Below are positions 18,647 to 28,900 of a stretch of 64,000 bases of DNA, in pieces. A program made the translations under genes and the position numbers. Numbering within the stretch: the stretch's first letter is position 1; every line of letters starts with the position of its first letter. The notes under the pieces are model-generated. The model was not told the origin of the DNA. It saw only the letters and a list, made by a program, of their open reading frames with translations, and did not search any database. The DNA is taken from positions 124,001-188,000 of the forward strand of contig CALBZE010000051.1 in NCBI GenBank assembly GCA_937889645.1. Reading direction: 5' to 3'. The DNA is from an uncultured bacterium (GTDB lineage: Bacteria; Gemmatimonadota; Gemmatimonadetes; Longimicrobiales; RSA9).

Positions 18647-19696
18647 ATGCCTGGCCGACGACTCCTCGACGACGGCACCGCCGTGCACGGCCGCCCGCCC
18701 ACCCGCCTCTGGGACCGCCGCAAGGTCCACGACGGAATCGTCAGAACCTACGGCGGAACGCCCCTCATCCGCCTGCGCCGCATGGGCGAGGGGCTTCCCG
18801 GCATCGTCGTGGTCAAGCACGAGGGCTTCAACCCCTACAATTCCGTAAAGGACCGGATCGGCGTCGCGATGCTCGAGGCGGCGATCGAGAGGGGCGAGCT
18901 GCGGCCGGGAAAGGTGGTCGTGGAGCCGACGAGCGGCAACACGGGGATCGGGATCGCCTTCACCGCCGCGGCCCTCGGCCTGCGCTGCATCTTCACCATG
19001 CCCGACACCATGACGATCGAGCGGCGCAACATGCTCCGCGCGCTTGGAGGGATCGTGGTCCTGACCGACGGCGCGCGCGGGATGCGCGGCGCGATCGAGC
19101 GGGCGGAAGAGATCCGCGACCGCCTCGGCGACCGCGCTTGGATGCCGCGGCAGTTCGACAACCCCGACAACCCGGCGGTCCACTATCGCACGACCGGCCC
19201 GGAAATCTGGGAGGACACCGAAGGGCGCGTCGACGTCTTTGTCGCCGGCGTGGGCACGGGCGGGACGATCACCGGCGCGGGCCGCTACCTGCGCGAACGC
19301 AAGCCCGGCATCCGCATCGTGGCCGTCGAACCCGCGGAAAGCCCCGTCCTGTCCGGCGGCGAGCCGGGGCCGCACCGCCAGCAAGGGATCGGCGCCGGCT
19401 TCATCCCCCGCGTCCTCGACACGGCCATCTACGACGAAGTCGTCACCGTCACCAACGACGACGCCATCGCCACCACCCGCCGCCTCGCCCGCGAGGAGGG
19501 GATCCTGGCCGGGATATCCGCCGGGTCGATCACGTGGGCCGCGTTACGGGTCGCCGAGCGGCCCGAGAATCGGGGGAAGCTGATCGTCTCGATCATCCCC
19601 GACTTCGGCGAACGGTACCTCTCCAACCCCGTGTATGCGGAGATGACGCCGCCGGAAGTGCCGAGTGAGCTGGAGGCCATCGAGGGGCTCCTGTGA
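18647..19696 (+). CDS. Cysteine synthase family protein (PLP-dependent beta-synthase)
   Basis: 349-residue fold-type II PLP enzyme. PLP lysine is in NPYNSVKDRIG (about residue 68), the phosphate-side motif is PTSGNTGIG and the cofactor-phosphate loop is GVGTGGTITG. It matches O-acetylserine sulfhydrylase / cystathionine beta-synthase-like enzymes that make cysteine from an activated serine and sulfide. The roughly 30 residues before YGGTPLIRL are longer than in CysK. The long open frame from 17132 is shadow; ATG 18647 has GGAGG six bases before it. The substrate (O-acetyl- versus O-phosphoserine) cannot be read off. Confidence 0.9.
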   Translation: MPGRRLLDDGTAVHGRPPTRLWDRRKVHDGIVRTYGGTPLIRLRRMGEGLPGIVVVKHEGFNPYNSVKDRIGVAMLEAAIERGELRPGKVVVEPTSGNTGIGIAFTAAALGLRCIFTMPDTMTIERRNMLRALGGIVVLTDGARGMRGAIERAEEIRDRLGDRAWMPRQFDNPDNPAVHYRTTGPEIWEDTEGRVDVFVAGVGTGGTITGAGRYLRERKPGIRIVAVEPAESPVLSGGEPGPHRQQGIGAGFIPRVLDTAIYDEVVTVTNDDAIATTRRLAREEGILAGISAGSITWAALRVAERPENRGKLIVSIIPDFGERYLSNPVYAEMTPPEVPSELEAIEGLL

Positions 19697-19726
19697 CCCG
19701 GCCGGAGCGCCGGTTTCCCGGCCGCA

Positions 19727-21295
19727 CTAGGGCTCCGTGGCAATGCCCGCCGGGTACGCCCGCCTCCACTGACGCCGGTCGAGCGACCGGTACTGCACCG
19801 CCTCGGCGACGTGCGCGGCCGCGATCGATTCCGACCCGTCCAGGTCGGCGATCGTCCGCGCCAGCTTGAGCACGCGGTGATACGCCCGCGCGCTCAGCCC
19901 CAGCCGGGTGATCGCCGTCCGCAACAGCGCTTCGCCCGCCTCGTCCACCCGGCAGTACCGCCTCACCTCACGGGGGCCCATGTGCGCGTTCGCGTAGACG
20001 CCGGGCTGGTCTCGGAACCGCGCGATCTGGCGCTGCCTCGCGGCCACGACGCGGTCCCGGATCCGCTCGCTCCGCTCGCCCAGCCGCCGGGATTGCAACT
20101 CCTCCGGCCGCAGGGCCGGGACCTCCACGTGCACGTCGATCCGGTCCAGCAGGGGCCCGCTCAGCCGCGAGAGGTACCGCTCGACCTGTCCGGGGTGGCA
20201 CGTGCAGCGGCCGAGCGGGTCCCCGAACCAGCCGCACGGGCAGGGGTTCATCGCACCGACCAGCATGAACCGCGCGGGGTACGTCACGGCGTGCCGTGCG
20301 CGGCCCAGCTGCGTCACACCGTCTTCCAGCGGCTGCCGCAGGGCCTCGAGCGCGGAGCGGCGGAATTCGGGAAGTTCGTCGAGAAACAAGACGCCGTGAT
20401 GCGCGAGCGACGCCTCGCCGGGGCGCGGGAAGTTGCCGCCGCCCACCAGTCCCGCGTCCGAGATCGTGTGATGCGGCGCCCGGAACGGGCGCCGCCGCAC
20501 CAGCGACTGGCCCGCTCCGAGCCGCCCCGCCACCGAATGGATCTTCGTGACCTCCAGCGACTCCTCGAGACTCAGCGGCGGGAGGATCCCCGGGAGCCGC
20601 CGCGCCAGCATCGACTTCCCCGATCCCGGCGGCCCGACGAGCAATACGTTGTGCGCTCCGGCCGCCGCCACCTCGAACGCACGCTTCGCGTGCTCGTGCC
20701 CGCGCACGTCCTCCATGTCCAGATCGGGTGCGGCCGAGTCTGCCGCCAGATCGACCGCGTCGGGCACCACGCGCGGCAGATCCCGCGCGCCGCGCAGGTG
20801 CGCGACCACGTCCTCCAGCCGCTCCGCCGACCGGACGTCCAGCCCCCGCACCGCCGCCGCCTCCGCCCCGTTCGCCGCCGGCACCACGAGCGTCCGCACG
20901 CCGTCCGCCCGGCAGCGGAGCGCGACCGGGAGCACCCCGCGCACCGGCCGGACGTCTCCGTCCAACCCCAGCTCCCCCACGAAGCAAATCCCGCGGAGAC
21001 GCTCGGGATCGACCACGCCGCCGGTCGCAAGTAGCCCGATCGCGATCGGGAGATCGAACGCGCTCCCCTGCTTGGGCACATCCGCCGGCGCGAGATTGAT
21101 CGTGATGCGCTTCGGCGGGGGCACGAACCCGCTGTTCTTCAACGCAGCCAGCACTCGTTCCCGCCCTTCCCTCACCGCGCCGTGCGGGAGCCCGACGACC
21201 TGCATCTGCGGAAGGCCGTTCGCCAGGTCCACCTCCACGCTCACGGCGTACGCCTCCACGCCCAGCACTGCTCCGCTCATGACCTGCGCCAGCAT
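19727..21295 (-). CDS. YifB/ComM family Mg-chelatase-like AAA+ ATPase
   Basis: 522 residues: N-terminal ChlI-type domain (VEVDLANGLPQMQVVGLP), then an AAA+ domain with Walker A GPPGSGKSML and Walker B GVLFLDELPEF, then a C-terminal Mg_chelatase_C region with CPCGWFGDPLGRCTCHPGQVERY. ComM of Vibrio is a helicase promoting branch migration during natural transformation. ATG 21295 follows GGAGGCGTG; a GTG three bases upstream is in frame. It is divergent from the DsbA-like lipoprotein gene. Confidence 0.92.
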   Translation of the reverse strand: MLAQVMSGAVLGVEAYAVSVEVDLANGLPQMQVVGLPHGAVREGRERVLAALKNSGFVPPPKRITINLAPADVPKQGSAFDLPIAIGLLATGGVVDPERLRGICFVGELGLDGDVRPVRGVLPVALRCRADGVRTLVVPAANGAEAAAVRGLDVRSAERLEDVVAHLRGARDLPRVVPDAVDLAADSAAPDLDMEDVRGHEHAKRAFEVAAAGAHNVLLVGPPGSGKSMLARRLPGILPPLSLEESLEVTKIHSVAGRLGAGQSLVRRRPFRAPHHTISDAGLVGGGNFPRPGEASLAHHGVLFLDELPEFRRSALEALRQPLEDGVTQLGRARHAVTYPARFMLVGAMNPCPCGWFGDPLGRCTCHPGQVERYLSRLSGPLLDRIDVHVEVPALRPEELQSRRLGERSERIRDRVVAARQRQIARFRDQPGVYANAHMGPREVRRYCRVDEAGEALLRTAITRLGLSARAYHRVLKLARTIADLDGSESIAAAHVAEAVQYRSLDRRQWRRAYPAGIATEP

Positions 21296-21354
21296 CACGC
21301 CTCCTCGGCCGGCCGCGCCCTTGCGGGCGGGTCATTCCGTCTCCCACTTTCCGC

Positions 21355-21371
21355 CTCGACCCCGGGTCGAG
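21355..21371. promoter_or_regulatory. Inverted repeat in the comM / DsbA-like divergent region
   Basis: CTCGACC-CCG-GGTCGAG, a perfect 7-bp dyad in the 116-base space between two divergent genes. The position suits an operator, but no regulator binding site can be named. Confidence 0.3.
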
Positions 21372-21411
21372 AGAATCCGCCCTACCCTGCCCTGCCTCGT
21401 GGGGCGGCGCC

Positions 21412-22173
21412 ATGGGCGAACGGGGCAAGCCGTGCCGAACTCCTGACATGCAATCGTCAACGATGTCCATCGATCGCAGGCACCCGATCATCGCACGCGT
21501 ACCGTCGCGCCCCGCCGCACGCGCGTTGGCCACCGTCCTCGCGTTCTCCCTGATCGGCGCCGCCTGCGGCGACTCGACCGGGCGCGGCAGCCGCCTCGGC
21601 GGGACGGCCGGCGACAACGCACCGGCCGACACGCTCCACGTCGACCGCATCGGCTACGACATGGGCGACCCCGATGCCCCGATCCTGGTCATCGAATTCA
21701 GCGACTTCGGCTGCCCCTACTGCGCCCGCTTCGCTCTCGAGACGTTCCCCATCATCCGCAGCGAATACATCGAGACCGGGAAGGTCGCGTGGAAGTACGT
21801 GCCGTTCGTGCTCGGCACCTTCCCGAACGGAGCGGAGGCCGCCATGGCCGCGGAATGCGCGGGCGAGCAGGGCGTCGACCGGTTCTGGCAGATGCACGAC
21901 GAGCTGTACGAGGAGCAGCGCGCCTGGAAGTCGACCGGCGACCCGGAGGCCCTGTTCTACTCCATCGCACGGCGCCTCCGGCTCGACCGCGAGCGCTTCG
22001 AGAGCTGCTTCGATGAGGGGCGCCGGGCCCACCGCACCCGCGAGGCCAACCAGCTCGCCGCCTACGCCGGGATCCGCGCCACGCCCACCTTCGTCATCAA
22101 CGGCTTCGTGGTCCAGGGCGCGATCCCGATCGACCACTTCCGCATGATCCTGGACGACTTCGCCGCCCGCTGA
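21412..22173 (+). CDS. DsbA/thioredoxin-like lipoprotein
   Basis: 253 residues in the longest form. A signal peptide ends in the lipobox IGAAC (Cys about 46), followed by a low-complexity linker and a DsbA-like thioredoxin domain. That domain has active site FGCPYCARF and the cis-proline loop RATPTFVINGFVVQG. It probably acts as a periplasmic, membrane-tethered disulfide oxidoreductase or isomerase. Start choice is uncertain: ATG at 21412, 21448 and 21463 are all in frame, none has a strong ribosome site, and the last gives the most typical signal peptide. The next two genes (FtsH- and HtrA-like) are also envelope quality-control factors on the same strand. Confidence 0.85.
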   Translation: MGERGKPCRTPDMQSSTMSIDRRHPIIARVPSRPAARALATVLAFSLIGAACGDSTGRGSRLGGTAGDNAPADTLHVDRIGYDMGDPDAPILVIEFSDFGCPYCARFALETFPIIRSEYIETGKVAWKYVPFVLGTFPNGAEAAMAAECAGEQGVDRFWQMHDELYEEQRAWKSTGDPEALFYSIARRLRLDRERFESCFDEGRRAHRTREANQLAAYAGIRATPTFVINGFVVQGAIPIDHFRMILDDFAAR

Positions 22174-22336
22174 CGGCCGCGGCCCGCGACCGACGCCCCT
22201 CGCTGGCCGCCGCCGGCCGACCAGCGGGCGAACGAGCCTTCACCCCGGCACAAACGCCCCGGTCCGGCGTATCCCACCCGAAGGACGAACACAACTCCTT
22301 GTTCTACAAATACATAGAAGAAAGACGACAGAACAG

Positions 22337-24196
22337 ATGAACACGACGAACCCGGGCGCCGCCGAAGCCGGGGCGCGAACGGATGCGCGCCGTGGAGCCG
22401 TTCTGCGCGGACCCGGCAGGCGCATACGCGCCACGCCGCTCCTGATCGGCACCGCCCTCATCCCAGCCGCTGGCGTGGCGATCGTCGCGACGCGCGGCCC
22501 GAAGCCGCCGGCGCTGACCTACAGCGAGTTCACCGAAGCGGTCGGCCAGGGGCTCGTCGCCCGCGTGACGATCGAGCCGGGCGTCGGACTCCGCGGCGAG
22601 TGGACGGAGACGGCGGCGCGCGGGTCGGAGTCGTTCACCGTCGTTTATCCCGACCAGGCGCTCGACGGCCTGATCGAGCTGCTGGGCGACGCGGGCGTCC
22701 ACATCGACTTCGCCGCGCCGCCGAATCCGCAGCGCTACAAGGAGCTGCTCGCCATCACGCTGCAGCTGCTCCTCTTCGGCGGGATCGGCTACATGGTGTT
22801 CCTGAACCTCAGGGGTCAGGGCGGCGCGGGCGACATCGGCAGCCGCACGTCGGGCGCGCGCACCACCTTCGCCGACGTCGCGGGGACGCAGGGCGTGGCG
22901 GAGGAGCTGCGGGAGGTCGTCGACTTCCTTCGCCGCCCCGCCGACTTCGCCGCGATGGGCGCGCGGATTCCGCGAGGCGTGCTCCTCTACGGCCCGCCCG
23001 GGACCGGGAAGACGCTCCTCGCCCGCGCCGTCGCCGGCGAGGCAGATGTGCCGTTCTTCCAGATCTCGGGCTCGCAGGTCACCGGCTTCATCGTCGGGCT
23101 CGGCGCACACCGGATCCGCACGCTGTTCAAGCGCGCCAAGAAGCGTGGCGGTGTGATCTTCATCGACGAGATCGACTCGATCGGCGGGCGCCGCGGGCGC
23201 AACCGCGCCCACAACGAGGACGACCGCACGCTGAACCAGCTCCTGGTCGAGATGGATGGCTTCTCACCGGCGGAGGGCGTGGTCGTGATCGGCGCGACGA
23301 ACCGCCCGGAGGAGCTCGACCCGGCGCTCCTGCGCCCGGGCCGGTTCGACCGATCGCTGGCCGTCGCGCTTCCGACCGTCGACGGCCGCGAGGAGATCCT
23401 TCGCCTGCACGTCGCTCGTCGGGGGATCCCTCTCGAGCCCGATGTCGACCTCCGCCGCCTCGCGCGGATCACGCCGGGCGCGAGCGGCGCCGACCTGGCC
23501 AATCTGCTGAACGAGGCGGCGATCGCCGCCGTCCGCGACCGGGCGCCCCGCGTCGCGTGGCGTCATGTCGAGCAGGCCCGGGACCGCATGCTCCTCGGCA
23601 AGGAGCGCGTCGGGTTCCGCGCCCGGGACGACGAGCGGCGCATCGTCGCCTACCACGAGGCGGGACACGCGCTGGCCGGCGTGATCGCAGTCCCCGAGGA
23701 CGGGCTCCACAAGATCACGATCCAGCCGCGCGGCAAGGCGATGGGGGTTGCGTACTTCTCCCCTGACGACGACCGCCACCTCCATACGCGCCGGTATCTG
23801 GAGGGTCAAATCGTCAAGGGGCTCGCCGGTCGCGCGGCGGAAGAGGCCGTCTTCGGCCCGGACCACGTCACCGGCGGCGCGGAGAGCGACCTCGAGCACG
23901 TGAACCGCATCGCCCGCCGAATGGTATTTCGGCTCGGGATGGGGCATCGCACGGGGTTGCTCGTCACGGACGGGCAGCCCGGCTCGCTCAGCCCCGAGGC
24001 GCAGGCGCTGATGGACGACGAGGTCCGCGCGCTTCTCGACCGCCTCTACGCCCGCGCACGCGAGATCGTCGACACCCACCGCGCCGCGCTCGACGCTCTC
24101 GCCGAGGCGCTCCTCGAGCAAGAGACGCTCGACGGCGACGAGGCGATCCGCATCCTCTCCGCGCACGGCGTCCGCGTCCACGGCGCCGCCGCCTGA
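22337..24196 (+). CDS. FtsH-like AAA+ zinc metalloprotease with variant pore loop
   Basis: 619 residues in FtsH order: cytoplasmic N-terminus, first membrane helix, short periplasmic domain, second helix (LLFGGIGYMVFLNL), AAA+ domain and M41 peptidase domain. Walker A GPPGTGKT is at about 218, Walker B IFIDEID at about 273, and the second region of homology is GATNRPEELDPALLRPGRFDR. Zinc site HEAGH is at about 439 and the third ligand Asp is in GGAESDLEHVN. The pore loop reads SGSQVTGFIVGLGA where FtsH normally has SGSDFVEMFVGVGA, so the pore Phe position is Ile. It degrades membrane and short-lived proteins by family. The ATG has only a weak GAAAGACG upstream. Confidence 0.9.
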   Translation: MNTTNPGAAEAGARTDARRGAVLRGPGRRIRATPLLIGTALIPAAGVAIVATRGPKPPALTYSEFTEAVGQGLVARVTIEPGVGLRGEWTETAARGSESFTVVYPDQALDGLIELLGDAGVHIDFAAPPNPQRYKELLAITLQLLLFGGIGYMVFLNLRGQGGAGDIGSRTSGARTTFADVAGTQGVAEELREVVDFLRRPADFAAMGARIPRGVLLYGPPGTGKTLLARAVAGEADVPFFQISGSQVTGFIVGLGAHRIRTLFKRAKKRGGVIFIDEIDSIGGRRGRNRAHNEDDRTLNQLLVEMDGFSPAEGVVVIGATNRPEELDPALLRPGRFDRSLAVALPTVDGREEILRLHVARRGIPLEPDVDLRRLARITPGASGADLANLLNEAAIAAVRDRAPRVAWRHVEQARDRMLLGKERVGFRARDDERRIVAYHEAGHALAGVIAVPEDGLHKITIQPRGKAMGVAYFSPDDDRHLHTRRYLEGQIVKGLAGRAAEEAVFGPDHVTGGAESDLEHVNRIARRMVFRLGMGHRTGLLVTDGQPGSLSPEAQALMDDEVRALLDRLYARAREIVDTHRAALDALAEALLEQETLDGDEAIRILSAHGVRVHGAAA

Positions 24197-24276
24197 CCGC
24201 CGGGCGAGCTCGGGCGCCGGCCCACCGGTCGCCGGCGCACGCACGCCGCCCCGGCGATCGGGCGGCAACCCCCGGG

Positions 24277-24312
24277 GCCGCCCCGTGCATCCCATTCATC
24301 GAACGGGGCGGC
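24277..24312 (+). terminator. Hairpin after the ftsH-like gene
   Basis: GCCGCCCCGT and its exact complement ACGGGGCGGC (10-bp stem, 16-base loop) lie 80 bases after the stop at 24196 and about 110 bases before htrA. There is no U run; it is a candidate terminator or transcript-stabilising structure. Confidence 0.4.
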
Positions 24313-24424
24313 GCCCTCTCACGCCTACCCGAGCTGCCACCGTGACACGCTCGCAGGGCACGCGACGTGCCTTCGGGCGCGAGCCGTCAAGGCAAGAGAA
24401 CCGGAAGTACCAAGGAGGAAAGAG

Positions 24425-25942
24425 ATGTCGTCGTTCACCGACCGGATGCGGCATGTGCTGATCGCGTCGCTCGTCGGCGTCGCGGCCTGTGGGCCGGGCG
24501 AGGCGGCGCAGGCGCAGAGTGCGAGGATCGCGGAGAAAGCGGACCAGTCGCAGCAGGCGGCGCCGATCGACACGTTCACGGCGGCCCGCCTCTCGAGCGC
24601 GTTCCGCGGCGCCGCGGATCGGGCGCTCCCGGCCGTGGTGTACATCCGCGTAGTGCAGACGCAGCAGGTGATTCGGGTCCAGCCTCCCATCTTCCGGTAC
24701 TTCCCCGATGGCTGGGGGTTCGGACGACCGGAGGTCTTCGAGCAGCCGCAGGAGGGCGCCGGCTCCGGGTTCATCTTCGACAGTCGCGGCTACATCATGA
24801 CCAACCGACACGTGGTCAATGACGCCGACGAGGTGATCGTCACGCTCTCGGACGGCCGCGAGTACCGTGCGACGGTCGTCGGCACGGACGCGATGTCCGA
24901 CGTGGCGGTGATCAGGATCGAGCCCGAACGGGGCAAGCCGCTCCCGACCGCTACGCTGGGCAGTTCCGAGGATCTGCAGGTGGGTGACTGGGTCCTGGCT
25001 CTCGGCAACCCGCTGGGCCTCGACTTCACCGTGACCGCGGGGATCGTCAGCGCGAAGGGCCGCAACGTCGGGATCCTGCGTCGCGAAGCGGATCAGTCGG
25101 CGATCGAGGCGTTCATCCAGACGGACGCGGCGATCAACCCAGGCAACTCCGGCGGGCCGCTCGTGGACCTGCACGGCCGCGTCGTCGGCGTGAACACCGC
25201 GATCGCCTCCCGAACCGGCTACTACGCGGGCTACGGTTTCGCCATCCCGATCGAGGTCGCGCGCAAGGTCGCGAACGACCTGATCGAGCACGGCACGGTC
25301 CGCCGTCCGCGGCTCGGCGTCCTGGTCGACGAGGTCAGTGCGACGGATGCGGAAGTCTACGGCCTGGACCAGATCGCCGGCGCCGAGGTCAAGCAGGTGC
25401 AGGAGGGGACACCGGCGGCGAAGGCCGGCCTCAAGGTCGGCGACGTCATCGTCGCGCTGGACGGCGCGCCGATCCGGACCGCCACGCAGCTCGTCAGCTC
25501 GCTCGCGCAGCGCGAGCCGGGCGACAAGGTGAGGCTCGAGGTGATCCGTGACAGGAAGCGGCAGACCGTCACTGTCGAGCTCGGGCAGTTCGAGGCGGAG
25601 GACACATCCCGGCCTCGGCGCCTCGCCCGCGCCGACGTGGACGAGCTCCTCGGATTCCGTGCGGCGCCCCTCACCCGCGACCTGGTGAGGCGCCTGCAAC
25701 TCGACGACGTCGATGAAGATGCGAAGGGCATCGTCATTGCCGAGGTCGCGCCGAACAGCCCCGCGTTCCAGGCCGGGCTGCGCCCCGGGCAGTTCCTGCT
25801 CCGGCTGAACGGGAAGCAGATCCGCAGCGCGGACGACGTTCAGGCCATCGCTCGCGGCCTCGAGCCCGGCGACGTCGTTTCCGCCGTGATCCGCGTCCCC
25901 GGCCAGGGCGAGACGATCGTCAACTACCGGACGCGGCGATAG
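24425..25942 (+). CDS. HtrA/DegP family serine protease, lipoprotein-like N-terminus
   Basis: 505 residues: signal sequence ending VGVAAC (possible lipobox), then a trypsin-like domain with His in TNRHVV (about 128), Asp in SDVAVI (about 158) and Ser in NPGNSGGPL (about 241). Two PDZ domains follow (LGVLVDEV..GDVIVALDGAPI and KGIVIAEV..LRLNGKQI). It is a periplasmic protease/chaperone for misfolded envelope proteins. AAGGAGG precedes the ATG at ideal distance. Its last 23 bases overlap the end of the convergent histidine kinase gene. Confidence 0.94.
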   Translation: MSSFTDRMRHVLIASLVGVAACGPGEAAQAQSARIAEKADQSQQAAPIDTFTAARLSSAFRGAADRALPAVVYIRVVQTQQVIRVQPPIFRYFPDGWGFGRPEVFEQPQEGAGSGFIFDSRGYIMTNRHVVNDADEVIVTLSDGREYRATVVGTDAMSDVAVIRIEPERGKPLPTATLGSSEDLQVGDWVLALGNPLGLDFTVTAGIVSAKGRNVGILRREADQSAIEAFIQTDAAINPGNSGGPLVDLHGRVVGVNTAIASRTGYYAGYGFAIPIEVARKVANDLIEHGTVRRPRLGVLVDEVSATDAEVYGLDQIAGAEVKQVQEGTPAAKAGLKVGDVIVALDGAPIRTATQLVSSLAQREPGDKVRLEVIRDRKRQTVTVELGQFEAEDTSRPRRLARADVDELLGFRAAPLTRDLVRRLQLDDVDEDAKGIVIAEVAPNSPAFQAGLRPGQFLLRLNGKQIRSADDVQAIARGLEPGDVVSAVIRVPGQGETIVNYRTRR

Positions 25943-28900
25943 GCTCCGGCGCCACGGCTAGCCGGACCCGGATGGTGGTGCCCTGACCGACCTCGCTCTC
26001 CGCGGTCAGGGTGCCACCCCACCCTTCCACCAACCGCCGCACGATCGCCAGACCGAGCCCCGTCCCCGCCGACCGCGTCGAGAAGTGCGGCTCGAAGACA
26101 CGCTCGATCAGCTCCGGCGGAATCCCGGGGCCGTCGTCCTCCACCGTGAGCTCGACCCATTCGCCGGTCCGACGCGCCGAGACGACCACCGTGCCGCTCC
26201 CATCCAATGCCGAGTATGCGTTTTCCAGCAGGTTGAGGATGACCTCCTTCAACTCGCCCGCCCGGGCGAGGGCGCGGGGCACGTCGGCCTCGACCTCCGC
26301 GTTGAATCGCACGGCCGTGTCCGAGCGATAGAGCGTCAGCGCCTCGCGGATCACGGCGCCGACGTCCACCGGCTCCAGCGGGCCGGCCGCTTCCGGCGGC
26401 GCGCCGTAACGCGAGAACGCCCGCGCGATTTCCGTCAGGCGGTCGATCTCCTTCAGGATCTGCTCGACGTTCGTTTCCAGGATCTGATCGAAGTCCGGAC
26501 GGCGGTCGTTGTGCGCTCGCCGGAGGTGCTGCACCGCCAGCTTGATCGGCGTGAGCGGGTTCTTGATCTCGTGGGCGACCTGCCGCGACATCTCGCCCCA
26601 CGCCAGCACTCGCGCGGTGTGCACCTCCTTCGCCCGCGCCTCGCGGAGCCGACGCACCATGCGGTTGAACGACGCGAAGAGCAGCCCGAACTCGCCCGCA
26701 CCCTCCTCCGCAGGCAGCCGCACGTGCAGCCGCCCGGCGCCGACCGCGGCGGCCGCGCGCCGGAGCTGGCCGATCGGTCGGGCCAGCGCGCGCCCCACCA
26801 ACAGTGATAGACCGAGGGACAGCAGCCCGCCGAGGAGGACGGCGAAGAGGATCAGGTGCGCCAGCTCCGCCTGCCGGACCGACGCCTCGCCCGCCGCGAG
26901 CGAGACCGGCACCGCGACCGTCCCCGCCGCGAGCCGACGGTAGGCGACCAGGTAGCGGAGCTCGCCGAGCGTCCGAGTCTCGACCACGCCGATCTCCTCG
27001 CCGCTCTGGAGCACGCCGTACACCCGCGGCGGCATCCAGGCGCCGAAGAGCCCCAGCTCGACCACCTCGGGCGACGACGCCTGCGCCAGCTCGCCCCGAT
27101 GGTAGTACAGCACCTCCTCGCCGACCCGATCCGCGATCGCCCGCCAGTCGCCGGGCAGCTCGGCGAACGCGGCGGCCGCCTGCTCGACCGCTCGCTCGGC
27201 CACGATCCGCGCGGCGCGCGCCGCTTCGCCCGCGAGCGCACGGTACGCCGTCGCGCCGAAGACCACCGTCGGCAGCAGGAAGAACCCGAACAGTGCGAGC
27301 GTGACGCGTGCCCGGAACGATCCCGTCCACACCCTCCATCCGCCGGGCGGCGATGGCGGCTCGCCGCGGGCCGTGCGGCCGAACACCCACAGGAATGCGA
27401 GAAGGGCCAGGTCCACTGCCATCAGCAGCGCACCCCGTGCGGCCAGGACGCCCAGCCCCGACAGCCGCAGCTCGAGGTGGGCGTGGTAGACGCCGTCCGG
27501 GTAATTCAGCAGCTTTTCGCTCCTCCACCCCGTCTCCGTCGGGATCCATTCCGCCTCATGGGCATTGGGATCGCCGGGTTCGGAAACGGGCACGAGCGTG
27601 AGGCGCATACGCGCGTCCGGCTCGCCGCCAACGATCGGCGCCAGGATCGTTCCGCGTCCCAGGCTCCGGCGCGGCGGCACGACCACCGTGACCGCCCGGT
27701 CCGCCTGGAGCGGGACCGCCAGGATCTGCCCGCCGCCGCCCGCGTCGAAGACCGGCTCCAGCGATGACGTGCCCAGCGACCGGGCCCGGTCGATCTCCCG
27801 CCGCAACCGCGCCGTGGAGACGCCGGGGGCACGTCGCACGCTCTCGCCGTCGCCGACCGCGAGCTCCAGCGGTGGCACGCCCGGTCGCCACAGCCGGATC
27901 CGGGCGGGGTATTCCTCGGCCGCCAGCCCGCTCGCGACCCACGACCGGTAGAGCAGTTCCACGCCGTCCTCGCCCCGCCCATCCCTGCGCACCACCTCGT
28001 CGCCGAATCGGTGCAGCAGATAATCCAGGAACGGATCGGGCCGCGAGCCGAGCGTCGCGAGCTGGCGGTCCGCCGCCCGGATCGTCGCCGCCACTTCCGT
28101 GACCCAGAGGTGAGGCAGCACGGCACTCGCGGCCAGCCACCCGGCCGTCAGCCACCGGAGGACGCGGCTCGCGCGGCCGTCGTATCGGTGAATCCCGATC
28201 GCGAGCAGCGCGAACGGGATCGCCCAGAGCATCGGCAGCCAAGCCTCGACCCGGTGCGTCAGCCGCCACCGGAACAGCACGACGGCGGCAAGGAAGACGC
28301 AGAGTGCCGTGCCGCCGAGGAGGAAACCCAGCCGTGCGGGACCGGGTCGGCCCTGCGGGACCGCGAGCGCCGCGACCATCGTGAGCGACAGGAACGCCGC
28401 GACCTGCACCGCGGCCCAGTACGACGTACCTCCCTCGAGGAGGCTGGGCGCCGCGCCCGCGAGGATCAGGCGTAGCCCGCCGGCGAAGCCGATCGCCACC
28501 GCGACCGCGCCGCCGGCGATCGCGAGCGTCGCCGCCCTTCCCTCCAGGCGAACCGGGCGAGCCACGGCCGTCAACGCGGCCAACGGGAGGAGAACCGCGA
28601 GAAGCCGACCCAGCGACGGCTCGCCGAGGACGGGGAGCAGGTAGAGCGCCGGGGAGAAGAGAGAGTCCGCGCCGGTCACGGCGCCCAGCGGTGCCACCAT
28701 CAGAGCGCCGGTGAGCCCGAGCAGCGGGAGCGCGCTCGCCAGACCACGCCCGCGGCGGGCGCGCAGCCAGACCGCCGAGAGGCAGACGAGAGAGACGAGC
28801 GCAAGCGGCACGACCAGCCGACGACCGACCTGTGCCAGACCGCTCCGCCACTCCGCCCGCGTGCTCGGCTCGAAGCGCGCGTGCAGGACGGTGTCCGTCC

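Noticed and set aside
22285..22336. Promoter before the ftsH-like gene (TTGTTC and TACAAAT)
   Set aside because: The AT-rich stretch is suggestive but no pair of boxes has 16-18 base spacing.
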